A stretch of DNA of 64,000 nucleotides, taken from contig CABUVO010000013.1 of assembly GCA_902495075.1 (NCBI GenBank), forward strand, positions 1 through 64,000. The letters are read 5' to 3'. This stretch comes from an uncultured Porphyromonadaceae bacterium (GTDB lineage: Bacteria; Bacteroidota; Bacteroidia; Bacteroidales; Muribaculaceae). Below the pieces are notes generated by a model, which did no database searches, was not told where the DNA came from, and worked only from the letters and a program-made list of their open reading frames with translations. The position numbers and the translations under genes are program-made. Below, piece by piece: positions 16,858 through 26,234 of the stretch (its first letter is position 1; each line of letters starts with the position of its first letter).

Positions 16858-17295
16858 TTACTCACATTCACCGGATTCAAAAGGAAGATATACCACCTCA
16901 ATCCCGGCTTTCTTCAGCAGTTCAAGACCATCAGTTATTCTGTATATGTCAGAAAACACCACACGTTTGATGCCTGCCTGAATAATAAGTTTGGAACACT
17001 CCATACAAGGACTTGTTGACACATACAATGTGCTTCCCTCACTTGAGTTGTTAGAACGCGCCACCTTTGTTATGGCATTTGCCTCTGCATGCAATACATA
17101 TGGGAATGTTACTCCGTCTTTACTTTCGCACACATTATCGAAACCAGCGGGAGTTCCGTTATATCCATCTGATATGATCATCTTGTCCTTAACAAGAATA
17201 GCTCCGACTTTTCGACGTTGACAATATGAATTTTCACTCCATATTCCTGCCATTCTTAAATATCTGCGATCGAGCGTGGTTTGTTTATCTTCCAT
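16858..17295 (-). CDS. Deoxycytidylate (dCMP) deaminase, ComEB-like
   Basis: This 145-residue zinc enzyme deaminates dCMP to dUMP for thymidylate synthesis. The catalytic HAE motif (in YVLHAEANAI) and the zinc cysteines PCMEC mark the cytidine/deoxycytidylate deaminase family. The N-terminal substrate segment RKVGAILVKDKMIISDGYNGTP is typical of dCMP deaminases. It lies between trxB and ctpA on one strand with short gaps, suggesting co-transcription. Confidence 0.9.
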   Translation of the reverse strand: MEDKQTTLDRRYLRMAGIWSENSYCQRRKVGAILVKDKMIISDGYNGTPAGFDNVCESKDGVTFPYVLHAEANAITKVARSNNSSEGSTLYVSTSPCMECSKLIIQAGIKRVVFSDIYRITDGLELLKKAGIEVVYLPFESGECE

Positions 17296-17318
17296 AAATT
17301 GGATACTTTCAATGAGGA

Positions 17319-18263
17319 TTATAGATTGTTCTCAAGAATATATCTCTCAGCATCAATAGCGGCACGGCAACCGGTGCCCGCAGCACTTACTGCCTGACGA
17401 TAAATGGGGTCGGCACAATCACCTGCCGCAAAAACTCCAGCAACATTGGTGCTGGTATATGGCGAATTCACCTTAATATATCCTTCATCATCCATATCAA
17501 TCTGACCTTTGAATATGTCTGTGTTCGGCTTGTGACCTATTCCAAGGAAGAAACCATCAATCTGAATATTAAATTCCTCCTGATCCGGTTTTCCAAGATG
17601 ACGCACAAGTCGTGCACCCTCAACACCATCTTCTCCAAACAGACCTACGGTATTGCAATTGTAAAGAATCTCAATGTTGTCACGTTCTGCGACGCGCTTC
17701 TTCATGATGTCAGACGCACGCAGATAATCTTTACGGACAATCATGTAAACTTTCTTTGCCAAAGTGGAAAGATAAAGAGCTTCCTCGCAAGCAGTGTCAC
17801 CGCCTCCAACTACAGCAACATTCTTTTTCCGATAGAAGAATCCGTCGCAGGTGGCACAAGCACTGACTCCCATTCCTTTGTATTTCTCTTCATCGGCAAG
17901 CCCGAGATATTTTGCTGAAGCTCCAGTTGATATGATTACTGTGTCTGCAACAACAACATCACCCCTATCGTCAACGCAACGGAACGGATGTTTTGAGAAG
18001 TCAACACTGTCGATAAGTCGCGCTACGACGCGTGCTCCAAAACGTTCAGCCTGATCACGGAGCTGCTGCATCATTTCCATACCCTGCACTCCATCCGGAT
18101 AGCCCGGGAAATTCTCTATCTCAGTGGTCTGTGTGAGCTGACCACCGGGCTGATTACCCTCATATATTACGGGATTGAGGTTAGCACGTGAGGCATATAT
18201 GCCTGCTGTGTAACCTGCGGGTCCCGACCCTATGATCAATACCTTGGCTCTTTCTTCAGTCAT
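17319..18263 (-). CDS. trxB: Thioredoxin-disulfide reductase
   Basis: This NADPH- and FAD-dependent enzyme keeps thioredoxin reduced. The 314-residue product has the FAD loop IIGSGPAGYTAG (10-21), the redox-active pair C136/C139 in ACATCDGFFY, the NADPH-binding VVGGGDTACEEA and the C-terminal FAD motif GVFAAGDCAD. Length is standard. It follows the lolA-like gene on the same strand after 97 bases, the usual ftsK-lolA-trxB neighbourhood of Bacteroidales. Confidence 0.96.
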   Translation of the reverse strand: MTEERAKVLIIGSGPAGYTAGIYASRANLNPVIYEGNQPGGQLTQTTEIENFPGYPDGVQGMEMMQQLRDQAERFGARVVARLIDSVDFSKHPFRCVDDRGDVVVADTVIISTGASAKYLGLADEEKYKGMGVSACATCDGFFYRKKNVAVVGGGDTACEEALYLSTLAKKVYMIVRKDYLRASDIMKKRVAERDNIEILYNCNTVGLFGEDGVEGARLVRHLGKPDQEEFNIQIDGFFLGIGHKPNTDIFKGQIDMDDEGYIKVNSPYTSTNVAGVFAAGDCADPIYRQAVSAAGTGCRAAIDAERYILENNL

Positions 18264-18360
18264 GAAATTTTGTATTTATTCGTTTATTTTATTCTGATAA
18301 ATATTCATTGAGCAAGTAATGACGCTCATTATATTTAACATTTTACTATAAAAAATGGTC

Positions 18361-18984
18361 TTATCTGAGATCAATAATTTGAACATCCGGATATTTGTTT
18401 TTGGGATATTCAAACTCTGATGCCTTGACTGCTCCTGAATATTCAAGCGACTTTACGTTTATTGTAGTAGAAGCACCTGATCTGGGAGTAATAACAAATC
18501 TTTCTGGCTTTAATGTCTTACCATTCAATGAAACTTCTACTGATTTGATTGTGTTCCGTTTCGATTTTGGAAGAAGCATTATCACATATTTGCCCGCGAT
18601 CTTTTTATTTGAGAATGTCGCGTTATAATTGGCATTATATGTCCTTAAATATTCAAACGGATTTGATTCAGCTATTTCACTTGCTGTTGGGATAATAAGT
18701 GTTGTCTCTTTTGAAGAGGCATTATATGTCCACATATTCTTTCCATTATACCACGATGATGCAAGCGGAGTCAAGAATGAAAATTTGGAGCCACTCGCCT
18801 TAAGGGAGCCATTAAAAGTCTTCCCTGAGGTGGTTACAGAGAATGTACCCGATATCGTTTGAGCGCTTTTTGCTTTTCTTGCAGCTTTATTCATGATTTC
18901 TGTAGCGGTTGCAGCCGACATGTCGAGCGCTCCACACAACAGAAAAATTACAGCCAGATATTTAAAAAATTTAATGTAATTCAT
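18361..18984 (-). CDS. LolA-like outer-membrane lipoprotein carrier
   Basis: The 207-residue protein from ATG 18984 has a signal peptide (MNYIKFFKYLAVIFLLCGALDMSA) and the LolA fold pattern. This includes ATEIMNKAARKAKSAQTISGTFSV and the hydrophobic beta-strands around SWYNGKNMWTYNASSKETTLI. LolA ferries lipoproteins across the periplasm. An upstream ATG (19008) overlaps the ftsK stop and would put eight residues before the signal peptide, so it is less likely. The position right after ftsK supports the call. Confidence 0.85.
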   Translation of the reverse strand: MNYIKFFKYLAVIFLLCGALDMSAATATEIMNKAARKAKSAQTISGTFSVTTSGKTFNGSLKASGSKFSFLTPLASSWYNGKNMWTYNASSKETTLIIPTASEIAESNPFEYLRTYNANYNATFSNKKIAGKYVIMLLPKSKRNTIKSVEVSLNGKTLKPERFVITPRSGASTTINVKSLEYSGAVKASEFEYPKNKYPDVQIIDLR

Positions 18985-19004
18985 AAAAGAAGTCTTTAAA
19001 CTTA

Positions 19005-21677
19005 TCATATACTTGCAAGAATACTTTCGAGTCCGACAGGATCAACAAGAACCGAACGGGGTTTTCCACCCTGAGATGGTCCAACGATTCCTGCCGCCTC
19101 AAGTTGATCCATAATTTTACCGGCTCTGTTATATCCTATTGAATAAACGCGCTGGAGAGAAGAAGTGGAGGCAGTGTTGGAGTTGACAACTCTTCTTGCA
19201 ACTTCTTCAAACAAAGGATCCCTATCACCTACCGGACCATTGCCGCCACCTCCGTTGTCATCATTATTTAGCATCGGTGGCTCAGGCAATTCATATGGAC
19301 CGGGAGCATACGGCTGTTTCTCTACATATTCGCAAATTGATTCAACTTCCGGAGTATCGATAAATGCGCATTGAACGCGAACCATTTCAGAATTATTGAA
19401 TATCAGCATGTCGCCACGTCCAATAAGATGCTGGGCACCAGGGGTGTCGAGAATAGTCTTTGAGTCGACTCCTGATGAAACCTTAAAGGATATACGTGCC
19501 GGAAAGTTAGCTTTGATAATACCGGTGATAACGTTTGTTGATGGTCTCTGCGTTGCGATTATAACGTGCATTCCAACCGCTCTCGCTTTCTGCGCAAGAC
19601 GGGCGATGGGCATCTCAACATTTTTACCCGAAACCATTATCAAATCACCGAACTCATCAACAACAACCACAATGTATGGTAAAAAGCGGTGACCTTCCGT
19701 CGGATTCAGTTTACCTTCTTTGATCTTGCCGTTATATTCCTCAATGTTTCTCGCATGGGCATTCTTAAGAAGAGTATAACGGTTATCCATCTCAATACAC
19801 AGCGAGTTAAGGGTTGCCTCTACTTTCTGCATATCAGTGATGACGGGCTCATCGGTGTCAATATCCTCAGGAATGACAGCGAGATAATGGTTCTTCAGCT
19901 TATTGTATAAGCTGAATTCCACCTGTTTGGGATCTATCATCACAAACTTTAACTGTGACGGACTCTTACAATATAGCAAGGATGTTATAATGGCATTAAG
20001 GCCGACCGATTTTCCCTGCCCCGTGGCACCTGCCACAAGCAAATGAGGCATTTTTGCAAGATCCGCTATATACACTTCATTAGATATGGTGGAGCCAAGG
20101 GCAATCGGAAGATTATATTTACTTTCTTGATATTTTTTTGATTTGATGACTGTCTGCATTGAAACAGTAAGGGGATCTTTGTTAGCGACTTCTATTCCCA
20201 CTGTGCCTTTACCGGGGATAGGCGCTATAATTCTGACACCCCTTGCTGAAAGACTTAGTGCAATATCATCAACAAGACTGCGGATTTTAGCAATCTTTAT
20301 TCCTTTGTCAGGAACAATCTCATACAGGGTGACTGTCGGACCGACAGTTGCTTCTATCTTTGTGATTGGTATACCAAAATCAAGAAGTGTCTTCTGGATC
20401 TTGGCTTTGTTTTCGAGTTGCTCATCCGCATCAACACTGATTTTGGTCACGCCTTCCCGCATCAGATCAAATGGAGGAAACTTATATTTATGATCCGCTT
20501 CAAAATCCAACTGAGAGGTATAATGACGTTTCCCATCCTGGTCAATCTGATTAACCTTTACTACCATTGTGGAATCGTCAGCTTCCGGTGTAGAAGTTTC
20601 TTCGGATGGAGTTTCAATCTTGTCATCGGTTAATCCGACCGGATTATCCATATCTTGACCATCCTCGCCTCGATAACTATCATCAGAGGGGTTTTCTATC
20701 GCAACACTGTCTTCTGCAGCAGGATCATTATCATCGTTATCATCGTTGTCAAGAACATACGTATTTGCGAATGAAACCTGCGTGTCATCTTCAATAGTAT
20801 CGTTTGTGTCGGATGTAACCAATTTGACGCTTTCTCCGGCTTTGATATCGTCAATATGTTCCGCCTGCTCATCGCGTCTTATAGCCTCTTCACGGGCAAG
20901 GATTGCCGCTTTTTCTTCTGCTGCGATTCTTTTTCTTTCAGCCCTTTCATTATATTTACGTCTGATCCATGAAATTAGATCATTCAGACAGATCACAACA
21001 AACAACGCTACCATGAAAAAGCACAGGATATAGGAACCATACCCCAAAAAGCTGTTTATGAATTCATAAACATAATGCGCGTGATAACCTCCCCAGTTGA
21101 CATATGTATTGGTAACTACACTTGAAATCCCGACTATCAAAGACACTGTGATCAACGCCACAAAACACTTGATTGTGAAATTGACGCTTTTGAATCGAGG
21201 TTTACCTATAAGTAGCTTCATACTCATGGCGGCAAGCCAGACAATTATTACGAATGATCCGACGCCAAAACTTCTATTTATAAGAAACTCAGACAAGCGG
21301 GCACCCCCTTCCCCACCATGGTTTGCGATTCTTGCTGCGCCTCCAACTGGTGTGGAATTTATGACAGATTGATCTTTTATGCAAGCTGTAAAATATGAAA
21401 GAAAAGAGATGAGCAGATAAACTGCCAGGCACCCCAGAAAAATACCGAGAATCTGTCGCAATGCGGGAGTTTTCAGAAACTCTCTGATATTTTTGAATAA
21501 GGTGGTTTCAGATTTCGTAGATGTTTTGACGTTGTTTGTTTGTCGGGTTTTAGGTGTATGGTGTTTAGATGCCGAACCCCTTTTCTTTTTTTCAGGAATA
21601 TCTGGATTATCCTGGGTTACAACTGGAGGCTCTTCGTTTGTATCTATATGCGGAGTATAACTTTCGTAATTGTTCAT
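19005..21677 (-). CDS. ftsK: DNA translocase FtsK
   Basis: FtsK pumps chromosome ends through the closing septum and activates dimer resolution at dif. The 890-residue product has four or so N-terminal membrane segments (about 75-235) and a long acidic linker (about 250-370). The RecA-like motor has Walker A GATGQGKSVGLN, the aspartates of IVVVVDEFGDL and the ATQRPS motif. The C-terminal gamma winged helix (about 825-890, SLQRVYSIGYNRAGKIMDQLEAAGIVG) reads KOPS. It is complete and normal in length. Confidence 0.96.
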   Translation of the reverse strand: MNNYESYTPHIDTNEEPPVVTQDNPDIPEKKKRGSASKHHTPKTRQTNNVKTSTKSETTLFKNIREFLKTPALRQILGIFLGCLAVYLLISFLSYFTACIKDQSVINSTPVGGAARIANHGGEGGARLSEFLINRSFGVGSFVIIVWLAAMSMKLLIGKPRFKSVNFTIKCFVALITVSLIVGISSVVTNTYVNWGGYHAHYVYEFINSFLGYGSYILCFFMVALFVVICLNDLISWIRRKYNERAERKRIAAEEKAAILAREEAIRRDEQAEHIDDIKAGESVKLVTSDTNDTIEDDTQVSFANTYVLDNDDNDDNDPAAEDSVAIENPSDDSYRGEDGQDMDNPVGLTDDKIETPSEETSTPEADDSTMVVKVNQIDQDGKRHYTSQLDFEADHKYKFPPFDLMREGVTKISVDADEQLENKAKIQKTLLDFGIPITKIEATVGPTVTLYEIVPDKGIKIAKIRSLVDDIALSLSARGVRIIAPIPGKGTVGIEVANKDPLTVSMQTVIKSKKYQESKYNLPIALGSTISNEVYIADLAKMPHLLVAGATGQGKSVGLNAIITSLLYCKSPSQLKFVMIDPKQVEFSLYNKLKNHYLAVIPEDIDTDEPVITDMQKVEATLNSLCIEMDNRYTLLKNAHARNIEEYNGKIKEGKLNPTEGHRFLPYIVVVVDEFGDLIMVSGKNVEMPIARLAQKARAVGMHVIIATQRPSTNVITGIIKANFPARISFKVSSGVDSKTILDTPGAQHLIGRGDMLIFNNSEMVRVQCAFIDTPEVESICEYVEKQPYAPGPYELPEPPMLNNDDNGGGGNGPVGDRDPLFEEVARRVVNSNTASTSSLQRVYSIGYNRAGKIMDQLEAAGIVGPSQGGKPRSVLVDPVGLESILASI

Positions 21678-21710
21678 TTACTTGCAACAAGCAATTTATG
21701 CTTTTAAATA

Positions 21711-21718
21711 CAAAATTA
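21711..21718 (-). promoter_or_regulatory. Possible -7 box of ftsK
   Basis: TAATTTTG on the minus strand, 34 bases before the ftsK ATG, matches TAnnTTTG. The -33 region is only TTAT-like, so this is a partial match. Confidence 0.4.
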
Positions 21719-21729
21719 ATGAAATTTCC

Positions 21730-22698
21730 TCAATTAATAACATTATTTGCAGTATCTTTTTCCAATTCAATTGTTGTGTCTACAACTTGTTCTGGAAGCG
21801 TGTCTTTCAGGGGCACAGTATCCGGTAGTATTTCCGGCATAACAGGCTCATCCTGCTTTATTTTAGGTTCTTTTGCTGTAGCCGATGTCGGTATCCAGGG
21901 AATATCATACCCTTCGATTATATTCTGCTCAATATCTTTGCGCCCAGGAATTACGATTACCGGCATCCCGATTTCTACAAGATCAACGAGCTCAAGGATA
22001 TTTTCATTTGTTATTCTAATGCAACCATGACTTGCCCGAGCACCAATACTCCAGGGCGCACAGGTGCCATGGATTCCGATTTGTGAAGTGCCGGGAATAC
22101 GCAAGCGAATGAATCGAGGTCCGAATTGACCCTTCTTTTTTGAAGTTACACCATTGTCATCAGTAAAAAGCCAGTCAGTACTGTCATAAATACCTTCGAC
22201 TGAGAAAAAACCTTCTGGAGTCCGGGAATCGCCCTTTTCATGTTTAGTTCCGTAATTTTTTGCACACGCCATTCCGTAAGACTTTTGAAGATTCCCGAAT
22301 TTATCGAATAATATGACCTTCATTCTACTTTTGTCGACAGCAATGAATCCCGAGTAAATATTATTCAGCAATTTTTTTGTATATTCCGGTGATTTTTCTA
22401 TCATAAGAGGCAATATGCCTGTTTTATATGCTTCCCAATTTTCAGAGGTGCGCATAAACTCCATTAGATCATCGGGGTCTTCACTTATCGGGGTTATCAT
22501 CTGTGCCGTATCAATTTCCGGTAAGGTGTCCGAATCTTCTATAGATACCAATGTGTCGGGAACAGGATTTGCTTCTTCAGATACTCTTGTTTTATTGCTG
22601 AAGCGACAAGAAGGGCTAATGAAAAACGCTATCAACAGGAGGAAGGCAAAAATCCTCGTTGACAGCACAAATTTTTTTATGTGTTTTATTATGCCCAT
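21730..22698 (-). CDS. L,D-transpeptidase (YkuD domain), membrane- or lipid-anchored
   Basis: L,D-transpeptidases make 3-3 cross-links in peptidoglycan or attach proteins to it. The 322-residue protein has an N-terminal hydrophobic segment ending FFISPSC (a possible lipobox at C31) and an acidic linker. The YkuD domain (about 118-252) has the catalytic signature H210 and SHGCIRI with C226. A proline/acid-rich tail of about 70 residues follows. It is transcribed away from the small membrane-protein gene at 22807. Confidence 0.9.
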   Translation of the reverse strand: MGIIKHIKKFVLSTRIFAFLLLIAFFISPSCRFSNKTRVSEEANPVPDTLVSIEDSDTLPEIDTAQMITPISEDPDDLMEFMRTSENWEAYKTGILPLMIEKSPEYTKKLLNNIYSGFIAVDKSRMKVILFDKFGNLQKSYGMACAKNYGTKHEKGDSRTPEGFFSVEGIYDSTDWLFTDDNGVTSKKKGQFGPRFIRLRIPGTSQIGIHGTCAPWSIGARASHGCIRITNENILELVDLVEIGMPVIVIPGRKDIEQNIIEGYDIPWIPTSATAKEPKIKQDEPVMPEILPDTVPLKDTLPEQVVDTTIELEKDTANNVIN

Positions 22699-22710
22699 AA
22701 CTTGCGGCTA

Positions 22711-22718
22711 CAAAATTA
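22711..22718 (-). promoter_or_regulatory. Possible -7 box of the L,D-transpeptidase gene
   Basis: TAATTTTG on the minus strand, 12 bases before ATG 22698, matches the -7 consensus. It implies a very short leader. No good -33 element is seen at the right distance. Confidence 0.35.
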
Positions 22719-22806
22719 GTTATTATATCGGATTTATCATTATACTCACGATAAAATATTATATGAGTAGATGAAATTGGAGAATTTTTAGTAAATTCGC
22801 ACTTTG

Positions 22807-22977
22807 ATGAGCACATCTAAAGTCATAGGAATCGTCATACTCGCCATCATTTGGATATGGCTTGTGTGGCTGTTATTGTCGGCTGGCGGTATAAATTTAA
22901 AGAATATACTGATTGCCGCAATGACAGGTATCATCATCTTTGTGCCGTTATATAAAAAATATTTTGGCAAGGAATGA
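22807..22977 (+). CDS. Small membrane protein, 56 residues, overlapping dxs
   Basis: ATG 22807 opens a 56-codon frame with two hydrophobic segments, about residues 7-25 (IGIVILAIIWIWLVWLLLSA) and 33-48 (NILIAAMTGIIIFVPL), and a basic tail KKYFGKE. Its TGA (22975-22977) overlaps the dxs ATG (22974) in an ATGA, the usual sign of translational coupling. I do not recognise the family. The two-helix layout and the coupling make a real gene likely. It is too short for common gene-length cut-offs and may be missed in routine annotation. Confidence 0.7.
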   Translation: MSTSKVIGIVILAIIWIWLVWLLLSAGGINLKNILIAAMTGIIIFVPLYKKYFGKE

Positions 22978-24896
22978 ATCTACTCAATCATATAGACAGT
23001 CCGGAAGAGCTCAGAAAATTACAGCAAGAGCAACTTCCTCAGCTTTGCGCCGAGATAAGAGAATACATGATTGAAAATCTCTCGCACAATCCCGGACATT
23101 TTGGTTCGAGCATGGGTGCTGTAGAAATTATTGTGGCGCTTCATTATGTTTTCAATACTCCTCGTGATCGAGTGGTTTGGGATGTCGGACATCAGGCTTA
23201 TGCTCATAAACTATTAACCGGGAGACGCGATCTTTTCCCTAATCAGCGCACTGCCGGCGGAATCAGCGGCTTCCCTTTCCCCGCAGAAAGTGAGTATGAC
23301 ACATTTGTTTGTGGACATGCTGGAAATTCCATATCTGCGGCTTTGGGAATGGCTATTGCTGATCTTAACACCCCCGGTGAGGAAGATCGTAAAACCATTG
23401 CCTTGGTCGGTGACGCTTCAATAAGCAATGGATTGGCTTTTGAAGGATTGAACAATGCATCAAATAATCCCAATAACCTTCTCATCATTTTAAATGATAA
23501 CGACATGTCTATTGATAGTCCGGTAGGTGCCATGCATCGTTACCTGTCGGATATGACAACATCCGCTTCATACAATAGACTTAGATACAAGGTATATAAT
23601 TTATTTAAGAAATTAGGTCTTGTAAATGACAAGAGAAAAGGTCTACTTTTGAGATTCAACAACGCTATTAAGTCTTTGGTCTCTACCCAGCAAAATATCT
23701 TTGAAGGGCTTAATATCCGCTATTTCGGACCTTTTGACGGTAATGATGTCAATAAGGTTGTAAAAGTATTGTCCGACATAAAAGACATGAAGGGACCTCG
23801 TATCTTGCATTTGCGCACCGTAAAGGGGAAAGGATACAAAGCGGCTGAAGATAATCCGCAGGCATGGCATGCACCAGGCAATTTTGATCCGGAAACAGGG
23901 GAGAAAATTGTATCTTCCTCTTCCACTCCCCTATGGCAGGAAGTTTTTGGAGATACACTTGTCAAACTTGCGGAGAAGAACGATAAAATCGTAGGAATCA
24001 CGGCAGCTATGCTTTCTGGAACTTCCATGAATAAAATGATGAGAAGCTTTCCGAAACGCACATTTGACGTCGGAATATCGGAAGGGCACGCTGTTACTTT
24101 TGCCGGCGGTCTTGCGGCAGCCGGCAAAAAGCCGTTTGTTGCAATATACTCCTCATTCCTTCAGAGAGGTTTTGACAATATAATCCATGATGTCGCAATT
24201 CAAAAACTACCTGTTGTATTGTGTATTGACAGAGCTGGCCTTGTTGGTGAAGACGGTGTCACCCATCATGGCCTTTTCGATATCGCATATTTGGGAATGA
24301 TTCCGGGAATGAGAGTCGCATCCCCGATGGATATTGAATCATTGAAAAGATTAATGATAACAGCTGAAGGGCTATCCGAGCCTATGGCAATAAGATATCC
24401 ACGAGGTAAGGCAAAGGGTGATGACACAGTCTCTGTGACATCCGGCTTGGAAATCGGTAAAGGAAGAAAAATTTTTGGAAGCAACAATGCAAAGATCGCA
24501 ATCCTGACAATAGGACCGATTGGATATGATGCTTTGTCTGCAGCCGAGACATTACATTCCGAAGGAATAAATACCGATGTTTTTGATATGATCTGGGTGA
24601 AACCGGTTGATGAAGCTTTGCTTAAACTTATTGCTGAAAATTACAGTGCGATAATCACAGTTGAAGATGGTGTCAAAGAAGGTGGTTTCGGAACGACCGT
24701 TACAGATTGGCTGAATGCAAACGGCTATCATCTTCCAGTTGTTAAACTTGGAGCACCAGACACGTGGATTTATCATGCTAAAGTAGACCAGCTCCACGCT
24801 GATTGTGGCTACGATTCAGATGGAATTATTCGTACAGTAAAGAGTGTTGTCAAAAGTCTCCCTGCTGACAAGAACGTTAAACCTTCTAACAAATGA
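22974..24896 (+). CDS. dxs: 1-deoxy-D-xylulose-5-phosphate synthase
   Basis: This thiamine-diphosphate enzyme condenses pyruvate and glyceraldehyde 3-phosphate, the first step of the MEP isoprenoid pathway. The 640-residue product has the thiamine/Mg motif GDASISNGLAFEGLNN (about 145-160) and the catalytic-glutamate segment ISEGHAVTFAGG (about 367-378). It also has the transketolase middle region DRAGLVGEDGVTHHGLFDIAYL and the C-terminal domain. Length is standard. It heads dxs-trkA-trkH and overlaps trkA by 4 bases. Confidence 0.97.
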   Translation: MNLLNHIDSPEELRKLQQEQLPQLCAEIREYMIENLSHNPGHFGSSMGAVEIIVALHYVFNTPRDRVVWDVGHQAYAHKLLTGRRDLFPNQRTAGGISGFPFPAESEYDTFVCGHAGNSISAALGMAIADLNTPGEEDRKTIALVGDASISNGLAFEGLNNASNNPNNLLIILNDNDMSIDSPVGAMHRYLSDMTTSASYNRLRYKVYNLFKKLGLVNDKRKGLLLRFNNAIKSLVSTQQNIFEGLNIRYFGPFDGNDVNKVVKVLSDIKDMKGPRILHLRTVKGKGYKAAEDNPQAWHAPGNFDPETGEKIVSSSSTPLWQEVFGDTLVKLAEKNDKIVGITAAMLSGTSMNKMMRSFPKRTFDVGISEGHAVTFAGGLAAAGKKPFVAIYSSFLQRGFDNIIHDVAIQKLPVVLCIDRAGLVGEDGVTHHGLFDIAYLGMIPGMRVASPMDIESLKRLMITAEGLSEPMAIRYPRGKAKGDDTVSVTSGLEIGKGRKIFGSNNAKIAILTIGPIGYDALSAAETLHSEGINTDVFDMIWVKPVDEALLKLIAENYSAIITVEDGVKEGGFGTTVTDWLNANGYHLPVVKLGAPDTWIYHAKVDQLHADCGYDSDGIIRTVKSVVKSLPADKNVKPSNK

Positions 24897-26227
24897 AAAT
24901 TGTAATAGCCGGAGCAGGAGAAGTCGGTACACATCTTGCAAAGATGTTGTCGAACGAAGATCAGGATATTATATTGATCGATAATGACCAGGCGCGTCTT
25001 GACGTGATTGATGCCAACTACAATCTAATGACATGGAATGGTTCGACCTCTTCTTTCAATAGCCTTCGTGATGTTGGAGTGTCAAATGCGGATTTATATA
25101 TTGCGGTGACTCCGTATGAAACACGTAATATAACCAGTTGTGCTATCGCAAAACGTCTTGGAGCGAAGAAAACTGTTGCCAGAATTGACAACAGCGAATT
25201 TTTAATTCCAGAAAATGGGTCAATATTAAAAGACGTTGGGGTTGATTTCCTTATATATCCGGAGAACATTGCAGCTCAAGAAATAGCTGTTGCGTTATAC
25301 CATAATTGGGCACGTTATTGGGGGGAGCTTCATAATGGAGGATTGTTGCTTATCGGCGTTAAGTTACATGGCGACTCACCTCTCATAGATTGTAAACTCA
25401 AGGATCTTCCTGTTAAGACTCATGATTTCCATGTCGCCGCAATAAAAAGGAATAATGAAACTATAATTCCAAATGGTAACGATGAGATACGCAGGGATGA
25501 TATTGTTTATTTTATAACGACGCCCCCATTTATACAGGAAGTCAGGGATATATGCGGGAAAAAGAAAAGAGTGATCAAGAAAGCTCTGATTGTTGGAGGA
25601 AGTCGCATCGCCCAACGATTTGCGAAACTGTATGGTGAGGAGTTCCATCTCAAAATAATAGACAATGACAGGGATAATTGTGAATCAATGGCAACCAAAC
25701 TTCCAAATTGCGAAATTGTGTATGGTGATGCCTTGGATATTGAAGTGCTCCGCGACAATAACATATATCAATATGATGCATTCCTTGCTCTGACAGACTC
25801 CTCTGAAACCAATATTCTCTCTTGTCTGACAGCAAAAGAATTCGGAGTGCCTAAAACCATCGCAGATGTTGAGAACCTCCAGTTCCTCAGTCAGGCAGAG
25901 AATCTTAACATCGGCACAACAATTAACAAAAAATTATTTGCATCAAGTCATATTTTTAAAATTCTTCTTGATGCAGATGAAAGCAATTCAAAATTTCTCG
26001 CTCTTGCCGATGCAGAAGTTGCCGAAATAAATGTAAAGCATAACGCTAAAATTACAAAATCACCAGTTAAAGATCTCAAACTTCCATTTGGAATGACTCT
26101 TGCCGCATTGGTAAGAGGAAATGAAATCCAGCTGATTAATGGTAATACTCATATTCAGGAGGGAGATTTTGTTGTGGTATTTTGTCTTTCCGGAACAATC
26201 CATAAAATAGAAAAGTGGTTTAATTGA
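24893..26227 (+). CDS. trkA: Trk system potassium uptake protein TrkA
   Basis: TrkA is the cytoplasmic NAD-binding gate of the TrkH potassium channel. The 444-residue protein holds two RCK units, each a Rossmann domain plus a TrkA-C domain. The first nucleotide loop is IAGAGEVGTHLA (4-15), the second is IVGGSRIAQRFA (about 231-242), a looser match. TrkA-C domains lie at about 140-220 and 365-444. The ATGA overlap with dxs and the 7-base gap to trkH indicate one operon. Confidence 0.95.
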   Translation: MKIVIAGAGEVGTHLAKMLSNEDQDIILIDNDQARLDVIDANYNLMTWNGSTSSFNSLRDVGVSNADLYIAVTPYETRNITSCAIAKRLGAKKTVARIDNSEFLIPENGSILKDVGVDFLIYPENIAAQEIAVALYHNWARYWGELHNGGLLLIGVKLHGDSPLIDCKLKDLPVKTHDFHVAAIKRNNETIIPNGNDEIRRDDIVYFITTPPFIQEVRDICGKKKRVIKKALIVGGSRIAQRFAKLYGEEFHLKIIDNDRDNCESMATKLPNCEIVYGDALDIEVLRDNNIYQYDAFLALTDSSETNILSCLTAKEFGVPKTIADVENLQFLSQAENLNIGTTINKKLFASSHIFKILLDADESNSKFLALADAEVAEINVKHNAKITKSPVKDLKLPFGMTLAALVRGNEIQLINGNTHIQEGDFVVVFCLSGTIHKIEKWFN

Positions 26228-26234
26228 CATTTGC

